Source: UBA1732 sp045114455
GTDB lineage: Bacteria > Verrucomicrobiota > Lentisphaeria > Victivallales > UBA1829
DNA: 21,968 nucleotides
Direction: 5' to 3'
NCBI GenBank assembly: GCA_045114455.1
Contig: JBGUKN010000030.1
Coordinates: forward strand, 1-21,968
A model generated the notes under the pieces. It saw nothing but the letters and a program-made list of their open reading frames with translations, ran no database searches and had not been told where the DNA came from. Below are positions 21,188-21,968 of the stretch, piece by piece (positions within the stretch are counted from its first letter, which is position 1; every line of letters begins with the position of its first letter). A program made the position numbers and the translations under genes.

Positions 21188-21968
21188 GCAAGATCAGGCA
21201 GCTGAGCGACGAGGTCTGCAACAAAATCGCGGCGGGCGAGGTCGTCGAACGCCCCGCGTCCATCGTGAAGGAGCTCGTGGAAAACTCCCTCGACGCGGGC
21301 GCACGGAAGATCACCGTCACGATCGAGGACGGCGGACGGCGGTCCATTTCGGTCGCGGACGATGGCGAGGGCATGGACGCAGACGACGCCCTGCTCTGCC
21401 TCGATCCGCACTCCACCAGCAAAATTTCCTCCGAAGCCGACATCTTCGACATCGCGTCCTTCGGATTCCGCGGCGAAGCCATCCCCAGCATCGCCGCCGT
21501 CACGCGCATGACCATCCGCACGCGCCGCCGCGAAACGCCCGAGGGCGTCGAAGTCTTCATCGCGGGCGGCAAGGCCGTCACGGAGAAGCCTGCCGGATGC
21601 CCGCCCGGCACCGAAGTCATCGCCCGCGACCTCTTTTTCAACGTTCCCGCGCGCAAGAACTTCCTCCGCACCGTCGCGACCGAGGAACGCCACATCGTCG
21701 AAATCCTCTCGAACATCGCGCTGGCGCATCACGACGTCGCGTTTATCCTGAAAGCCGACGGACGCATCCTGCTCTCCACCCCGTCCGCACCGTCCATCCT
21801 CCCGCGCATCAGCGAGTTCTTCGGGCGAGAATACGCCGGCGCGCTTCTGCCTTTTTCCCGCACGGAACGCGGCATCACTGTGAACGGGTTCATCGCGCGG
21901 CGCGGCTTCACGCGCAATTCCCGCGCCGAGCAGCGCATCTTCGTAAACGCCCGTCCTGTCGAATCCGC
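21184..21968 (+). CDS. mutL: DNA mismatch repair protein MutL (3'-truncated by window edge)
   Basis: Couples mismatch recognition by MutS to strand removal. The visible 261 residues are the GHKL ATPase head: KIAAGEVVERPASIVKELVE with the catalytic Glu, NSLDAGA, DDGEGMDADD, the FGFRGEAIPSIAAV motif, and GTEVIARDLFFNVPARKNFL. The second subdomain begins with the RIFVNARPV segment at the edge. All expected ATPase motifs are intact. The ATG overlaps the TPR gene's stop as ATGA, so it is probably translated by coupling. The linker and C-terminal domain are outside the window. Confidence 0.95.
   Translation, partial: MSKIRQLSDEVCNKIAAGEVVERPASIVKELVENSLDAGARKITVTIEDGGRRSISVADDGEGMDADDALLCLDPHSTSKISSEADIFDIASFGFRGEAIPSIAAVTRMTIRTRRRETPEGVEVFIAGGKAVTEKPAGCPPGTEVIARDLFFNVPARKNFLRTVATEERHIVEILSNIALAHHDVAFILKADGRILLSTPSAPSILPRISEFFGREYAGALLPFSRTERGITVNGFIARRGFTRNSRAEQRIFVNARPVES

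Overview
The window is a GC-rich chromosomal segment (strong C/G bias at third codon positions) of a Gram-negative-type bacterium that degrades plant polysaccharides. Secreted pectin and hemicellulose enzymes, a protein with a PEP-CTERM-like sorting tail, membrane-anchored TPR proteins, and the gene order prs-rplY-pth together suggest the Planctomycetota/Verrucomicrobiota/Lentisphaerota group, most likely a gut Lentisphaerota (Victivallales-like) organism. That placement is inference; no rRNA or tRNA gene is present to settle it. I see no phage, transposase, CRISPR array or tRNA.

Layout. (1) Positions 1-2500: a housekeeping minus-strand operon prs (PRPP synthase), rplY (L25/CTC), pth (peptidyl-tRNA hydrolase, cut by the window edge). 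It is read from a sigma70-like promoter through a leader that looks like a transcription attenuator. (2) 2500-8460: two secreted glycoside hydrolases on the plus strand, GH51 alpha-L-arabinofuranosidase and GH31 (probable alpha-xylosidase), each with its own terminator. They flank a small minus-strand membrane-anchored protein and a non-coding stretch full of palindromes and 9-base repeats. (3) 8460-12440: a minus-strand operon of three poorly characterised genes: a secreted protein with a PEP-CTERM-like tail, an 866-residue membrane-anchored TPR protein, and a small protein made of six 23-residue Asn-Gly-rich repeats. (4) 12440-14140: an anti-sigma factor and ECF sigma factor pair, with a probable autoregulatory ECF promoter. 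(5) 14144-15860: nadD-rsfS-acidic hypothetical gene, all joined by ATGA overlaps. (6) 16006-17361: a CCA-adding enzyme/poly(A) polymerase, divergent from nadD. (7) 17449-19550: a PL11 rhamnogalacturonan lyase whose own leader contains the remnant C-terminus of a second PL11 gene. (8) 19600-21968: an OppD/DppD-like ABC ATPase, a membrane-anchored TPR protein and mutL (cut by the window edge) in one operon.

How it fits together. The arabinofuranosidase, GH31 enzyme and rhamnogalacturonan lyase act on side chains and backbones of pectin and xyloglucan-type polymers. They are separate transcription units without SusC/D or sugar transporters in the window, so this is scattered capacity and not a classical polysaccharide utilisation locus. 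The least explained parts are the PEP-CTERM/TPR/NG-repeat operon beside the ECF sigma pair, the 9-base repeat family found at three intergenic sites, the prs leader, and the PL11 remnant.
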